From CAZWAP01 sp964632005 (GTDB lineage Bacteria > Planctomycetota > Phycisphaerae > Sedimentisphaerales > Anaerobacaceae), in contig CAZWAP010000005.1 in NCBI GenBank assembly GCA_964632005.1, positions 1 to 64,000 of the forward strand: 64,000 bases of DNA. Direction: 5' to 3'. Positions within the stretch are counted from its first letter, which is position 1; every line of letters begins with the position of its first letter. The translations under genes were made by a program, and so were the position numbers. Positions 36,593-45,585 of the stretch are shown in pieces. The notes under the pieces were generated by a model. It ran no database searches, was not told the origin of the DNA, and saw only the letters and a program-made list of their open reading frames with translations.

Positions 36593-38476
36593 TCAGGCGA
36601 AGTCTAACTGGAAGCTGTAGACGCGGCCCTCAAGGTGGCTGCGGATTTCGCAGCCGCTCTTCTCGAGGACGGCCAGCATAGCCTTGTTGTCGCGGAGGAC
36701 CTCAGCAGTGAAGCCGGCGATGCCGTTGCGCTTGGCTACGGTGATCAGGTACTTGAGCAGAAAGGTCCCTATGCCCTTGTTCTGGTAGTCGTCGCGCACC
36801 AGGAATGAGACCTCGGCCAGGTTGGTCCGCGGGTTTAGATAGTAGCGCCCGATGGCGATGATCTCCTCGCCGTGTGCTTCCGGAATCGTACCGACGATGG
36901 CCATTTCGCTTCGGTAGTCGATATAAACGAAATCGTGCACCTGTTTTTGGGGGATGCGCGTGATATTCGACATAAACCGATAGTAGATTGTTTGCCTTGA
37001 GACGGAGTGAAAAAACTCGCGCATCGCCTTTTCATCGGTCGGATGCATCGGGCGAAAATTTATCTGTGTCCCGTCATCGAGGACGAACGATGTCTTGAGT
37101 TCGCGCGGTCCTACGAATATCTTGCCTTCTATGGAGGCCAGGTCGGAGCTTACGTATTTTTGGTCGATGGCGGCGCCGAGCAGGTCGGCGCGGAAGTCGG
37201 GGTGGGCGATGCTTATGAGGGCCATTGCGCGTTCCTGGATGCTCTTTCCGTGGAGGTAGGCGACGCCGAACTCGGTCACAACGTAGTGCACCTCGCTGGA
37301 GGTTGCGGTCACGCCCGCGCCGCGGCTGAGACACGGCACGATTTGCGAGACGGTTCCGCCGGCTCTTGTGGCCTCGAGGGCGACTATGGACTTGCCCCCT
37401 GGTGCCCTGGCGGCTCCGTGCGTGAAGTCCATATGGCTGGCCATACCGGTAAAGCCGCCCTCCACGGAGTGCCCGCAGACCTGGCCGGTAAGGTCCACCT
37501 CGAGCCCGACGCTTATTGCGACCATATTGTGCTGCCGGCTGATGAGGTGTGGGTCGCAAACCTCCTCGGCAGGCCTGAAGACGAAGTCGGGATTGCGGTG
37601 GATGAACTCGTAGAGCTCGCGCGTGCCCATACACATGCTGGCGACGACCTTGCCGCGATCCAGGTTTTTTCGCACGCCGGTCACTGCTCCGGATCTTACC
37701 AGGTCCATAATTCCGTCGGAAAGAACGTCCGTATGGATACCGAGGTCGCGTTTTTCCTTGAGGAACTCAAGCACGGCCAGGGGTATCCTGCGGGTACCAA
37801 GCTCGACGGTGGAGCCGTCGGGAATCAGCGCCGCGACGTACTCTGCGATCCGGCGGCAGACCTCCGTGGGTGGCGGAAGGCTGGCTTCGAGGATCTCGCT
37901 TTCCCAGGGGACCAGGATGTCGATGTCGTGGGCTGAAATCACACTGTCGCCCATTGTCCAGGACATCTTTGGATTTACCTGGGCGATGACGAGTCCGGCA
38001 TTTTCGGCTGCGCTTTTGGTTATGTCCACGGAGACCCCCAGGGAGCACATCCCGTAGGGGTTTGGTTCGGTAACCTGTATCAGCGCGACGTCGAGCGACA
38101 ACTGGCCCGAGTAAAAAAGGCGTGGGATATCGGACAGGAATATGGGCGTGTAGTCCCCGAGCAGGCGTGGAGTCTGGTCGACGTCGCCGGCGATAAAGAA
38201 GCTGTTGAGATGGAAGTGCCTGGCGAGTTCCGCGTGGCGGTAGGCGGGTTCTCCCAGTGTGATCAGATGGACGATCTCGATGTCATCCAGCTGGTCGGCG
38301 CGATCAAGTAGGGCGTCGACGAGGACCTGGGGCTGGCCGCAGGCAGTGCCGATGAACACGCGCTGGCCCGGCCGAATCCGGGCGACGGCCTGGCTGGCCG
38401 AGGCTACCACGCTGTGATACTGTGGCAGCTTATGTGGGGTGCTGCTGCCGGCGAAATCGGGATTCGATCGGACCAT
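36593..38476 (-). CDS. Acetyl-CoA hydrolase/transferase-type CoA-transferase fused to a GNAT domain
   Basis: This 627-residue two-domain protein has residues about 20-440 forming an acetyl-CoA hydrolase/4-hydroxybutyrate CoA-transferase-like unit. The expected catalytic Glu lies in GLEVDLTGQVCGHSVEGGF. Residues about 460-627 are a GNAT acetyltransferase with the acetyl-CoA loop VRDDYQNKGIGTFLLKYL. It probably moves CoA between acetate and another short acid. The GNAT part could acetylate a protein or sense acetyl-CoA. It lies 10 bp downstream of the ADP-forming acyl-CoA synthetase gene, so both handle short-chain acyl-CoA. Similar fusions exist, but the substrate is not known. Confidence 0.82.
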   Translation of the reverse strand: MVRSNPDFAGSSTPHKLPQYHSVVASASQAVARIRPGQRVFIGTACGQPQVLVDALLDRADQLDDIEIVHLITLGEPAYRHAELARHFHLNSFFIAGDVDQTPRLLGDYTPIFLSDIPRLFYSGQLSLDVALIQVTEPNPYGMCSLGVSVDITKSAAENAGLVIAQVNPKMSWTMGDSVISAHDIDILVPWESEILEASLPPPTEVCRRIAEYVAALIPDGSTVELGTRRIPLAVLEFLKEKRDLGIHTDVLSDGIMDLVRSGAVTGVRKNLDRGKVVASMCMGTRELYEFIHRNPDFVFRPAEEVCDPHLISRQHNMVAISVGLEVDLTGQVCGHSVEGGFTGMASHMDFTHGAARAPGGKSIVALEATRAGGTVSQIVPCLSRGAGVTATSSEVHYVVTEFGVAYLHGKSIQERAMALISIAHPDFRADLLGAAIDQKYVSSDLASIEGKIFVGPRELKTSFVLDDGTQINFRPMHPTDEKAMREFFHSVSRQTIYYRFMSNITRIPQKQVHDFVYIDYRSEMAIVGTIPEAHGEEIIAIGRYYLNPRTNLAEVSFLVRDDYQNKGIGTFLLKYLITVAKRNGIAGFTAEVLRDNKAMLAVLEKSGCEIRSHLEGRVYSFQLDFA

Positions 38477-38486
38477 TTACTTTTGC

Positions 38487-40586
38487 CTACCCCCCAAGAA
38501 GGGTGATCCTGGCGTCCACCACCATCGGCTCGGCATCCACGCCGCCGACAATGAAGGGGTTGATGTTCAGCTCCTTGATCTGGGGGAAATCAGTGGCGAG
38601 CTGGCTTATGCGCTGCAGGGCTGCGGCAATGGCCTTCAGGTCGATGTGTGCCTGCCCGCGAGAGCCTTTCAAGAGCGCGTAGGATCGTGTGTCGGTGAGC
38701 ATCTGCATCGCCTCTTCGGCGGTGATGGGGCTCAGGTAGCAGGACACGTCTTTGAGAACGTCCACAAAGATGCCGCCCAGCCCGAACATAAGCAGCGGGC
38801 CGAACTGTGGGTCGCAGGTCATCCCCAGGACGACCTCGAGGCCTCGTGCGCACATTTTCTCGACGTATATTCCGTAGAGGCGGGCCTGCGGCGCTCGGCG
38901 TGTGACTCGGAGGGTTAGCAAATCGTATGTATCGCGGACAGCTTCGGGGCTGGAGATGTTCAGCTTTATGCCGCCCACATCGGACTTGTGGAGGACGTCG
39001 GGCGAGATGATCTTCATAGCGACGGGGAAGCCGATCCGGCCGGCGATTTCAACCGCCTCTTCCGGGCTGTTGGCAACGTGCCCGTCGGGGACGTTAAAAT
39101 CGTAGGCCCGGAGTATCTCCTTGGCCCCGACCTCTCCGACCTGCGTTTGGTTTGTCTTCAGGTGCCTGGCTATGATTCGCTCGACCCGCCGGCGGTTGAC
39201 GGGAAAGCGGGCAACGACCCTTGCGGGCCGTTTTCTCCACATCTGGTACCCGTACATTGCCTTGAGCGTGGCGACGGCGCGCTCGGGCGACGGATAGACG
39301 GGCAGGCAGCACTCGGCCAGCTCCTTACACTGCGGCGTAGCCTCGACACTGCCAAGGAAAACCGCCAGTACGGGCTTGCGGCCGGGCCCAATTGAGCAGG
39401 CTGCGATTGCCCTGGCGGTCTCGGTGGGCCTGGTCATAGCGTGCGGGGTGAGGATAACGATTATGGCATCGACGGTTTCGTCGTCCCTCGCGGCCTGGAC
39501 GGCCGCGGCGTACCGCTGTGGGTCGGCGTCGCCCAGGACGTCTATGGGGTTCGTCAGAATGGCCGCCGAGGGCAACTGCTGACGCAGGGTGTCCGTGCTT
39601 TTTCGCTGGAGCGTGGCGACCTGCAAGCCGGCCTGCTCCACTGCGTCGGCGGCCATAACGGCGGGGCCGCCGGCGTTGGTGATTATGGCCACGCGCTTGC
39701 CGTTGGGCAGGGTCTGCATAGACAGGGCCGCGGCGTAGTCAAAGAGAGCGTCGAAGCTCTCTGCACGGATCACGCCGGCGCGTTTGAAGGCGGCGGCGTA
39801 GGCTGTGTCGTGGCCGGCGAGGTGCCCGGTATGCGCCGAGGCGGCCTTCATTCCGGCCTTGGTTATGCCCGCCCGCAGCAGGACAAGGGGCTTTACCGAG
39901 GCGGCTGCCTGGGCGGCGCGTATGAAGTCTTTGCCGGAGCTGATGGTCTCGAGATACCCGACGATTACCTTTGTCTGCTGGTCCTCGGCAAAGGCCTGGA
40001 GGAAATCGGTTTCGTTCAAGTCCGCCTTGTTGCCGATGCTCACGACTTTTGCCAGTCCGAGCCCACGGGCGGCGGCCCAGTCGAGCATCGCCGTGCAGAC
40101 CGCGCCCGATTGGGAGAGCACCGATATCCGGCCCTGGCGAGGCATCGGCTTGGAGAAGGAAGCGTTCATCTTGTGTTCGGTGTTTATCAGGCCGAGACAG
40201 TTGGGCCCGAGCAGTCTGGCACCGGCTTCTGCGCAGAGTCTGGCGATGCGGGCCTGCATATCGCTTCCGTCTGTGCCTAATTCCCCGAACCCTGCGGTAA
40301 CGACGACGACGGCCTTGGCGGCGGCTTCGAGCGATTTCTTGACGGCGTCGAGTACTTGCGGCGGGGGCAGTGCTATGATACTCAGGTCGATCGCTCCGTT
40401 GTAGCCGGCGAGGTCGGGGAGGCACTTGAGCCCGAGCACCTCCTGGGCCGAGGGATTGACTGGTATGACGTGGCCTTGGTAGCCTCCCCTGATAAGGTTG
40501 AGCATTATCTCGTGGCCGACTTTTCCGGGCGTTCGCGAGGCACCGATCACGGCGATCGACTTCGGATACAGCAGGCAATCGAGCAT
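38487..40586 (-). CDS. ADP-forming acetate-CoA ligase (fused alpha-beta acyl-CoA synthetase)
   Basis: This protein of about 699 residues converts acyl-CoA, ADP and phosphate to acid, CoA and ATP. It is the energy-conserving acetate exit in many anaerobes and archaea. The N-terminal CoA-binding domain starts with SIAVIGASRTPGKVG, and the ligase part carries the phospho-His motif SAHTGHLAGHD (around residue 252). The C-terminal ATP-grasp part includes FPVAMKIISPDVLHKSDVGGI (about 525-545) and GLGGIFVDVL. The ATG at 40586 has GGAG 8 bp upstream. It does not carry a GNAT domain, so it is not a Pat-type acetyltransferase. It is transcribed with the CoA-transferase/GNAT gene and divergently from polA. 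Confidence 0.87.
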   Translation of the reverse strand: MLDCLLYPKSIAVIGASRTPGKVGHEIMLNLIRGGYQGHVIPVNPSAQEVLGLKCLPDLAGYNGAIDLSIIALPPPQVLDAVKKSLEAAAKAVVVVTAGFGELGTDGSDMQARIARLCAEAGARLLGPNCLGLINTEHKMNASFSKPMPRQGRISVLSQSGAVCTAMLDWAAARGLGLAKVVSIGNKADLNETDFLQAFAEDQQTKVIVGYLETISSGKDFIRAAQAAASVKPLVLLRAGITKAGMKAASAHTGHLAGHDTAYAAAFKRAGVIRAESFDALFDYAAALSMQTLPNGKRVAIITNAGGPAVMAADAVEQAGLQVATLQRKSTDTLRQQLPSAAILTNPIDVLGDADPQRYAAAVQAARDDETVDAIIVILTPHAMTRPTETARAIAACSIGPGRKPVLAVFLGSVEATPQCKELAECCLPVYPSPERAVATLKAMYGYQMWRKRPARVVARFPVNRRRVERIIARHLKTNQTQVGEVGAKEILRAYDFNVPDGHVANSPEEAVEIAGRIGFPVAMKIISPDVLHKSDVGGIKLNISSPEAVRDTYDLLTLRVTRRAPQARLYGIYVEKMCARGLEVVLGMTCDPQFGPLLMFGLGGIFVDVLKDVSCYLSPITAEEAMQMLTDTRSYALLKGSRGQAHIDLKAIAAALQRISQLATDFPQIKELNINPFIVGGVDAEPMVVDARITLLGG

Positions 40587-40803
40587 TACCACCACTCCGA
40601 GAGCAGCATTTTGACTGCGATTCTACAGCGACGGCCGGCGTATTGCAAGGCGGCGTGCGGATTGTCGGCTCGGTCTGCTGTTGAGGGCCCGGCCGGCGCT
40701 TCCGTATGTTCGGATGAGCCGATCGTAACTTCGCTGGACCCGCCGGGCGGATTTGCCGCCGCCCTGCTTGACAGGTACCTGCGGACCGCATACAGTGGCG
40801 CCG

Positions 40804-43560
40804 ATGGCAGAGAGCCTTTACATCATCGACGGCCACGCGCACATTTACGCAGCGTATTACGCCCCGATGCGCAGCCAGCTAACCAGTCCTTCAGGCGAGC
40901 CGACGAAGGCCACGTACATTTTCACGACGACGTTGATCGGGCTTATAAAGCGCAAACATCCGGATATGTTGTGCGTGGCGATGGACAGCAAGACGCCCAC
41001 GTTCAGGAACCGAATCTACCCCGAATACAAGGCCAACCGGCCGCCTATGCCTGACGATATGCCCGCGCAGATCGAGCGAATCGAGCAGATTCTGGAGGCG
41101 ATGAATATCCCGATGCTGAGGGTCGAGGGTTACGAGGCCGACGATGTAATCGGTACGTTGGCGAAAAGGGCGTCGGCCGAGGGGATCAATGTGCTGATAT
41201 GCTCAAGGGATAAGGACATCCTGCAGCTGCTGGATGAGCGTATCCGCGCTTACGACATCAAGAACGACGTCGAATACGACGTGGCGTGGATGAAGCGGGA
41301 GATGGGCATATCGCCCGCGCAGTTCCTTGAGGTTCTGGCGCTGCAGGGGGATAGCTCGGACAATGTGCCGGGGCTGCCGGACGTCGGGCCGAAGACCGCC
41401 CTGGCGTGGATACAGAAGTACGGCTCGATTGAAAATCTCTATCGACACGCCGAGCAGATCAAGGGAAAGCGGGGCAGGAGTCTCCGGGACTTCCGGGAGA
41501 ACGTGATACTGAGCAAGAGCCTTGTGGCGATCGACTGCAATGTGCCGCTGGGAGTGGATTACAGGGACCTGGCCTTGACCGAGGTCGACCGGCCCAGGCT
41601 TGCGGAGATTTTCAGGGAGCTTGGCTTTTCGCGGTTGCTCAGTCAGTTAGGTATGTCCGCGGAGGATGGACCGCGGGCCTCGAAGGCCGGTAGGCAGCGG
41701 GGAGAGGAGGCAAGCTCGCAGGGGCTCTGGGCGGACGGGACGGCGACGATAGAGACCACTGAACAGCGCTATCACCTGGTTGACACGGCGAAGAAATTTC
41801 GGGGCTTTATGAAGGAGCTGCGAAAGCAGACGCTTTTTGCCATCGATACGGAGACCACTGGGATACTGCCGATGAAAGCGGAGCTGGTGGGTATCAGTTT
41901 CTGCTGGCGGCCGTACGAGGCCTACTACCTGCCGATCAAGGCTCCGCCGGGCTCAGATTCGCTCGAGCTCGACGACGTCCGAGGCCAGTTGGGGCCTGTC
42001 CTTGCTGAGGAAGAGATAAAAAAGATCGGGCAGAATATGAAATTCGACCTTCTGGTGCTGCGGAACGCCGGGATGCCGCTGAAGGGCGTTTATTTTGACA
42101 CGATGGTCGCCTCGTATTGCCTGGACCCGGCGCGCAAGCACTCGCTGGAGGCGATGGCGCTGGACTTTCTCAATTACCGGTGTATCCCCATCTCCGAGTT
42201 GATCGGCAAGGGCAGAGGCGAGCTGACGTTCGACAGGGTGGATACCTCCGCGGCGTGTCGATACGCCGCCGAGGATGCCGATATCGCACTTCGGCTTTAC
42301 GAATATCTCGAACCCCGCCTGCGTGCGGACGAAGATATCTACAGGTTGTTCCAGGGGGTGGAGATGCCGCTTGTGCCGGTGCTGGCGGCGATGGAGTACA
42401 ACGGGATCTCGCTGGATACCGATCTGCTGCGGAAGATGTCCGGCGAGATCACGGCGAGCCTGGAATCGGTTACCGAGCAGATATACACCCTGGCGGGCTG
42501 CGTTTTTAACATTGATTCACCCAAACAGCTGGGGGAGGTTCTCTTCGAGAGGCTGGGCCTAACACCCATCCGCACAGGCAAGACGGGGCCAAGTACCGAT
42601 GCGGACGTGCTCGAAGAGCTTGCCGGGCAGCACCCGATCGCAGAGCTAATCCTTCGGTATCGCAGGCTCGCAAAGCTGCGGAGCACGTACGTTGACAAGC
42701 TGGCCTCGCTGATTAACCCGCGTACCGGCCGGGTCCACGCGTCCTTCAACCAGACGGTTACCGCTACGGGCCGACTCAGCTCCAGCAGTCCGAACCTGCA
42801 GAATATCCCCATCCGCACCGATCTCGGGCGCAAGATACGCTCCGCATTCGTCCCTGCTAAGAAAACCGACTGCATCCTCAGCGCGGACTACTCTCAGGTG
42901 GAGCTGAGATTCCTGGCGCATTTTTCGAAGGACAGCACCTTGATGGAGGCGTTCGCCCAGGGCCAGGATATCCACGCGTTCGTCGCGTCGCAGATTTACG
43001 GCGTACCGATCGAGGAGGTGAGCAGGGAGATGCGTTCCCGGTGCAAGGCCGTCAATTTCGGCATCATCTATGGGCAGGGGGCCTACGGGCTGGCGCGAAC
43101 GGTGGGGATGAGCGTGCCTGAGGCCAAGAGATTCATCGAGGACTACTTCGCCCGGTACAGCTCTATCCGCGACTTTATGGATTCGGTGATCGAGCGAGCC
43201 GGTAAGACCGGGTACGCTGAGACGATCCTCCACCGGCGCCGCAGAATCCGGGACCTGAAGAGCAAGAACTCTCGGAGGCGGGCGCAGGCCCGGCGGCTGG
43301 CGGTGAATACGGTGATTCAAGGCTCGGCAGCCGACCTTATCAAGGTGGCGATGGTGGCGATTCAACGGAGAATAGAAGGGGAGAATCTGCCGGTCAAGTT
43401 GATCCTCCAGATTCACGATGAGCTTGTCTTCGAACTGCCCAGCGACCAGGCCGAGCAACACGCCCAATGGATCGAGCAGGAGATGTCCTCGGCGATCCGG
43501 CTGGAGGTGCCATTGAAGGTTGATATTTTCTGGGGGCCGACGTGGCTCGGTAAGGACTGA
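40804..43560 (+). CDS. polA: DNA polymerase I
   Basis: This 918-residue polymerase works in replication and repair. It has an N-terminal 5'-3' exonuclease (LYIIDGHAHIYAAYYA; SRDKDILQL; GDSSDNVPGLPDVGPKTA). The 3'-5' proofreading domain keeps its catalytic acids (FAIDTETTGILPMKAELVG). The family A polymerase domain follows with motif A SADYSQVELRFLAHFS, motif B RCKAVNFGIIYGQGAYGLAR and motif C ILQIHDELVFELP. All three activities look intact. The ATG at 40804 is chosen because the nuclease domain starts there; a longer frame to 40753 adds unrelated residues. It is divergent from the acyl-CoA synthetase gene across a 217-bp gap. Confidence 0.96.
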   Translation: MAESLYIIDGHAHIYAAYYAPMRSQLTSPSGEPTKATYIFTTTLIGLIKRKHPDMLCVAMDSKTPTFRNRIYPEYKANRPPMPDDMPAQIERIEQILEAMNIPMLRVEGYEADDVIGTLAKRASAEGINVLICSRDKDILQLLDERIRAYDIKNDVEYDVAWMKREMGISPAQFLEVLALQGDSSDNVPGLPDVGPKTALAWIQKYGSIENLYRHAEQIKGKRGRSLRDFRENVILSKSLVAIDCNVPLGVDYRDLALTEVDRPRLAEIFRELGFSRLLSQLGMSAEDGPRASKAGRQRGEEASSQGLWADGTATIETTEQRYHLVDTAKKFRGFMKELRKQTLFAIDTETTGILPMKAELVGISFCWRPYEAYYLPIKAPPGSDSLELDDVRGQLGPVLAEEEIKKIGQNMKFDLLVLRNAGMPLKGVYFDTMVASYCLDPARKHSLEAMALDFLNYRCIPISELIGKGRGELTFDRVDTSAACRYAAEDADIALRLYEYLEPRLRADEDIYRLFQGVEMPLVPVLAAMEYNGISLDTDLLRKMSGEITASLESVTEQIYTLAGCVFNIDSPKQLGEVLFERLGLTPIRTGKTGPSTDADVLEELAGQHPIAELILRYRRLAKLRSTYVDKLASLINPRTGRVHASFNQTVTATGRLSSSSPNLQNIPIRTDLGRKIRSAFVPAKKTDCILSADYSQVELRFLAHFSKDSTLMEAFAQGQDIHAFVASQIYGVPIEEVSREMRSRCKAVNFGIIYGQGAYGLARTVGMSVPEAKRFIEDYFARYSSIRDFMDSVIERAGKTGYAETILHRRRRIRDLKSKNSRRRAQARRLAVNTVIQGSAADLIKVAMVAIQRRIEGENLPVKLILQIHDELVFELPSDQAEQHAQWIEQEMSSAIRLEVPLKVDIFWGPTWLGKD

Positions 43561-43733
43561 GGGCTGTTGACGGCCAGATATCGCCGGTAAGTGTGTTGGG
43601 CGAACAATTTACGTTTTTGTCAGGGTAGAAGCCGTTGAAGCATAGAGCTGCGCAAGCACGTTTGGGGCGGAGCGGACCGGTCCGTGGCCGGCGGGAAAAG
43701 TCGGCAAGGTCAAAATTTTTTGCGATAATTCTC

Positions 43734-43762
43734 TTGCATTTGTGCTGTGAGCCGGTTAAAAT
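43734..43762 (+). promoter_or_regulatory. sigma70-type promoter in the polA-xth gap
   Basis: TTGCAT (43734-43739) and TAAAAT (43757-43762) are spaced 17 bp apart. It lies in the 477-bp stretch 43561-44037, in which I see no convincing gene; a short frame at 43635 has no family features. It is about 275 bp upstream of xth, so it may drive xth with a long leader or an unseen small RNA. Confidence 0.4.
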
Positions 43763-44037
43763 CCTGGTATCGGTGGGCTGGGGATATCCTCTCTCTCCTC
43801 TCTCCCTCCGCGTCCCAGTCCACCGTGTTTTTTTCTATTCTCCAGATCGGCGTTTTGCTCAGCGTTGTTCGTAATTATTCCCCGGCAGAAGTAGAACGGG
43901 CGCAAAGCCTGGCGGGGCACAGCCACTATACCGCAGGCGGCCAATCGAGGCTGAGCCAAACTGCCGCTGTTTCGATTGGCGTCTGCTGACATACCCGGAT
44001 ACGGGTGCGTAGGTACAAGAAAATAGAGATACGGGCG

Positions 44038-44808
44038 ATGAAAATTGCAAGTTTCAATGTCAATTCACTTCGGGCGCGGTTATCGGTTGTAACAGATTGG
44101 TTGGCCCGGCATCAGCCGACCGTGCTGGCGGTTCAGGAGACCAAGGTGCAGGACGCAGACTTTCCGGCCGAGGCCTTCGATCGGATCGGGTATCGGTATA
44201 CATTCAAGGGCCAGAAGAGTTATAACGGCGTGGCGATATTCGCCAGTGAAGAGATAAGAAATGTGACAGCGGGCTTTGAGGACGAGCCAAAGGACCAGGC
44301 GCGACTGATAAAGGCGGAGATCGGTGGCATTGCAGTGGTGAATACGTACGTTCCACAGGGCTACCTGCCGGATTCGGTCAGGTTTGACTACAAGCTGAAC
44401 TGGTTCGAACGGTTGCTCGATTACTTCGATAGGAACTTCAGCCCTTCCGATCCGGTTGTCTGGGTGGGCGATCTGAACGTTGCGCCGAGCGAGATTGACG
44501 TTTACGATCCGGTGAGTTTATTGGGACACGTGTGTTTCCACCCGGCAGTCCACAGGGCCCTAAAGAAGGTTATGGGCTGGGGATTTGTGGACGTCTTCAG
44601 GATGCACTGCAAGCAGGCCGGGCAGTACACTTTCTGGGACTACCGGAGCCGGGATCCGTTGAAGAACAATCTGGGCTGGCGCATCGACCACATCATGGCC
44701 ACGAGGGAGCTGGCGAATAAGAGTACGCGGTGCTACATTGATACAAGGCCGAGGACGGGCGGCCGGCCGAGCGACCACGTGCCAATAGTAGCGGAGTTCG
44801 CGTGTTGA
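44038..44808 (+). CDS. xth: Exodeoxyribonuclease III
   Basis: This 256-residue AP endonuclease/3'-5' exonuclease works in base-excision repair. Family motifs are MKIASFNVNSLRARL, the metal Glu in VQETKVQD, NTYVPQG, WVGDLNVAPSEIDVYDP, WRIDHIMAT and the terminal catalytic pair SDHVPIV. The start at 44038 coincides with the family's usual MKIASFNVN opening, so an upstream in-frame start at 44005 is not used. It follows polA in the same direction but is 477 bp away with its own probable promoter. Confidence 0.93.
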   Translation: MKIASFNVNSLRARLSVVTDWLARHQPTVLAVQETKVQDADFPAEAFDRIGYRYTFKGQKSYNGVAIFASEEIRNVTAGFEDEPKDQARLIKAEIGGIAVVNTYVPQGYLPDSVRFDYKLNWFERLLDYFDRNFSPSDPVVWVGDLNVAPSEIDVYDPVSLLGHVCFHPAVHRALKKVMGWGFVDVFRMHCKQAGQYTFWDYRSRDPLKNNLGWRIDHIMATRELANKSTRCYIDTRPRTGGRPSDHVPIVAEFAC

Positions 44809-45038
44809 GCGTAACCTGGGGTCTTGAAACTCGTATCGGCAGCTAACGAAATCGAGACGCGAGAGTTGAAGGTGCCGGAACCAGATGTCCTGTGGCCGGC
44901 AGGGTCGTAGGCCTGAGGCCTTTATGTTGGAGACACTGGCCCGGTCGGAGGGCGGGGTCAGGGCCTTTTCTCTTGGGTGGCTGCGGGCGTTTAGCCGGGC
45001 TGGGCGCCTCATCCCGGAGTATCGTCGAGCGGGAGCAA

Positions 45039-45109
45039 CTGGGGAACCAGGATTCGAACCTGGACTAACTGATCCAGAGTCAGTCGTGCTACCGTTACAC
45101 CATTCCCCA
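45039..45109 (-). tRNA. tRNA-Gln (anticodon CTG)
   Basis: Read on the minus strand, a full cloverleaf forms. The acceptor stem TGGGGAA pairs with TTCCCCA, the D-arm is GTGT/GCAC and the anticodon stem ACTGA pairs with TCAGT around the loop CTCTGGA (anticodon CTG). The T-arm is CCAGG-TTCGAAT-CCTGG. The discriminator is G, as expected for tRNA-Gln, and the CCA end is not encoded. Flanking bases 44809-45038 and 45110-45478 contain no gene I can support. Confidence 0.95.
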
Positions 45110-45478
45110 GGAACAACGGTCGGGCCTGCTGAGCGCCGCAGGCGGGCCGCCGTCTGGATCTGAGCCGTGGTTTAATTTTTACGGTTTTGGCCGGCAGCGC
45201 CTGCTATATCCGGAATCACCTGAAGAAGCAGACCGCACTTCCACGGGTTTCCTAAGACTCTACATCCCGCCGGCCGGCACTGCAAGAAAATTCATCAGGC
45301 GCTGCCACAACGCAAGCACAAGAAATGCTGCTGGTGTGTTGGTCTGCCTTGCTGGTCCTACGGACTTGGCACGTATGGCCGGCCAATGCCCGCTCTTTGC
45401 GAGCTAATCCTGGTTCCCGCTGCTCTTTGCCTGCGAAAATGACCAGGCAGTTTCAGAGAGGGGCAGGACTACAAATGT
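45110..45478. other. Gene-poor interval between tRNA-Gln and the gpmI promoter
   Basis: An open frame runs through here in phase with gpmI, but it shows no family features and precedes a clear promoter and the family-consistent gpmI start. I see no repeat, riboswitch or RNA gene in it. Confidence 0.4.
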
Positions 45479-45507
45479 TTGACATGTCTGGGGGCAGCCT
45501 GTATCAT
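45479..45507 (+). promoter_or_regulatory. near-consensus sigma70-type promoter upstream of gpmI and the phosphonate genes
   Basis: A perfect TTGACA (45479-45484) and TATCAT (45502-45507) are separated by exactly 17 bp. The start would be near 45514, about 70 bp before gpmI. With phnW only 151 bp after gpmI on the same strand, transcription may run into the phosphonate cluster. Confidence 0.7.
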
Positions 45508-45585
45508 ACTCAGCGACAATGTGGGTGGGACGATTCAGACGAGGTCAGGCCTCGTCTTTATTGCTATTTGAAGGGTCGTTTCGAG

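Noticed and set aside
43635..43874. Small open frame of 79 codons after polA
   Set aside because: No Shine-Dalgarno sequence, no family pattern and a composition like a chance frame; a promoter-like sequence lies inside it.
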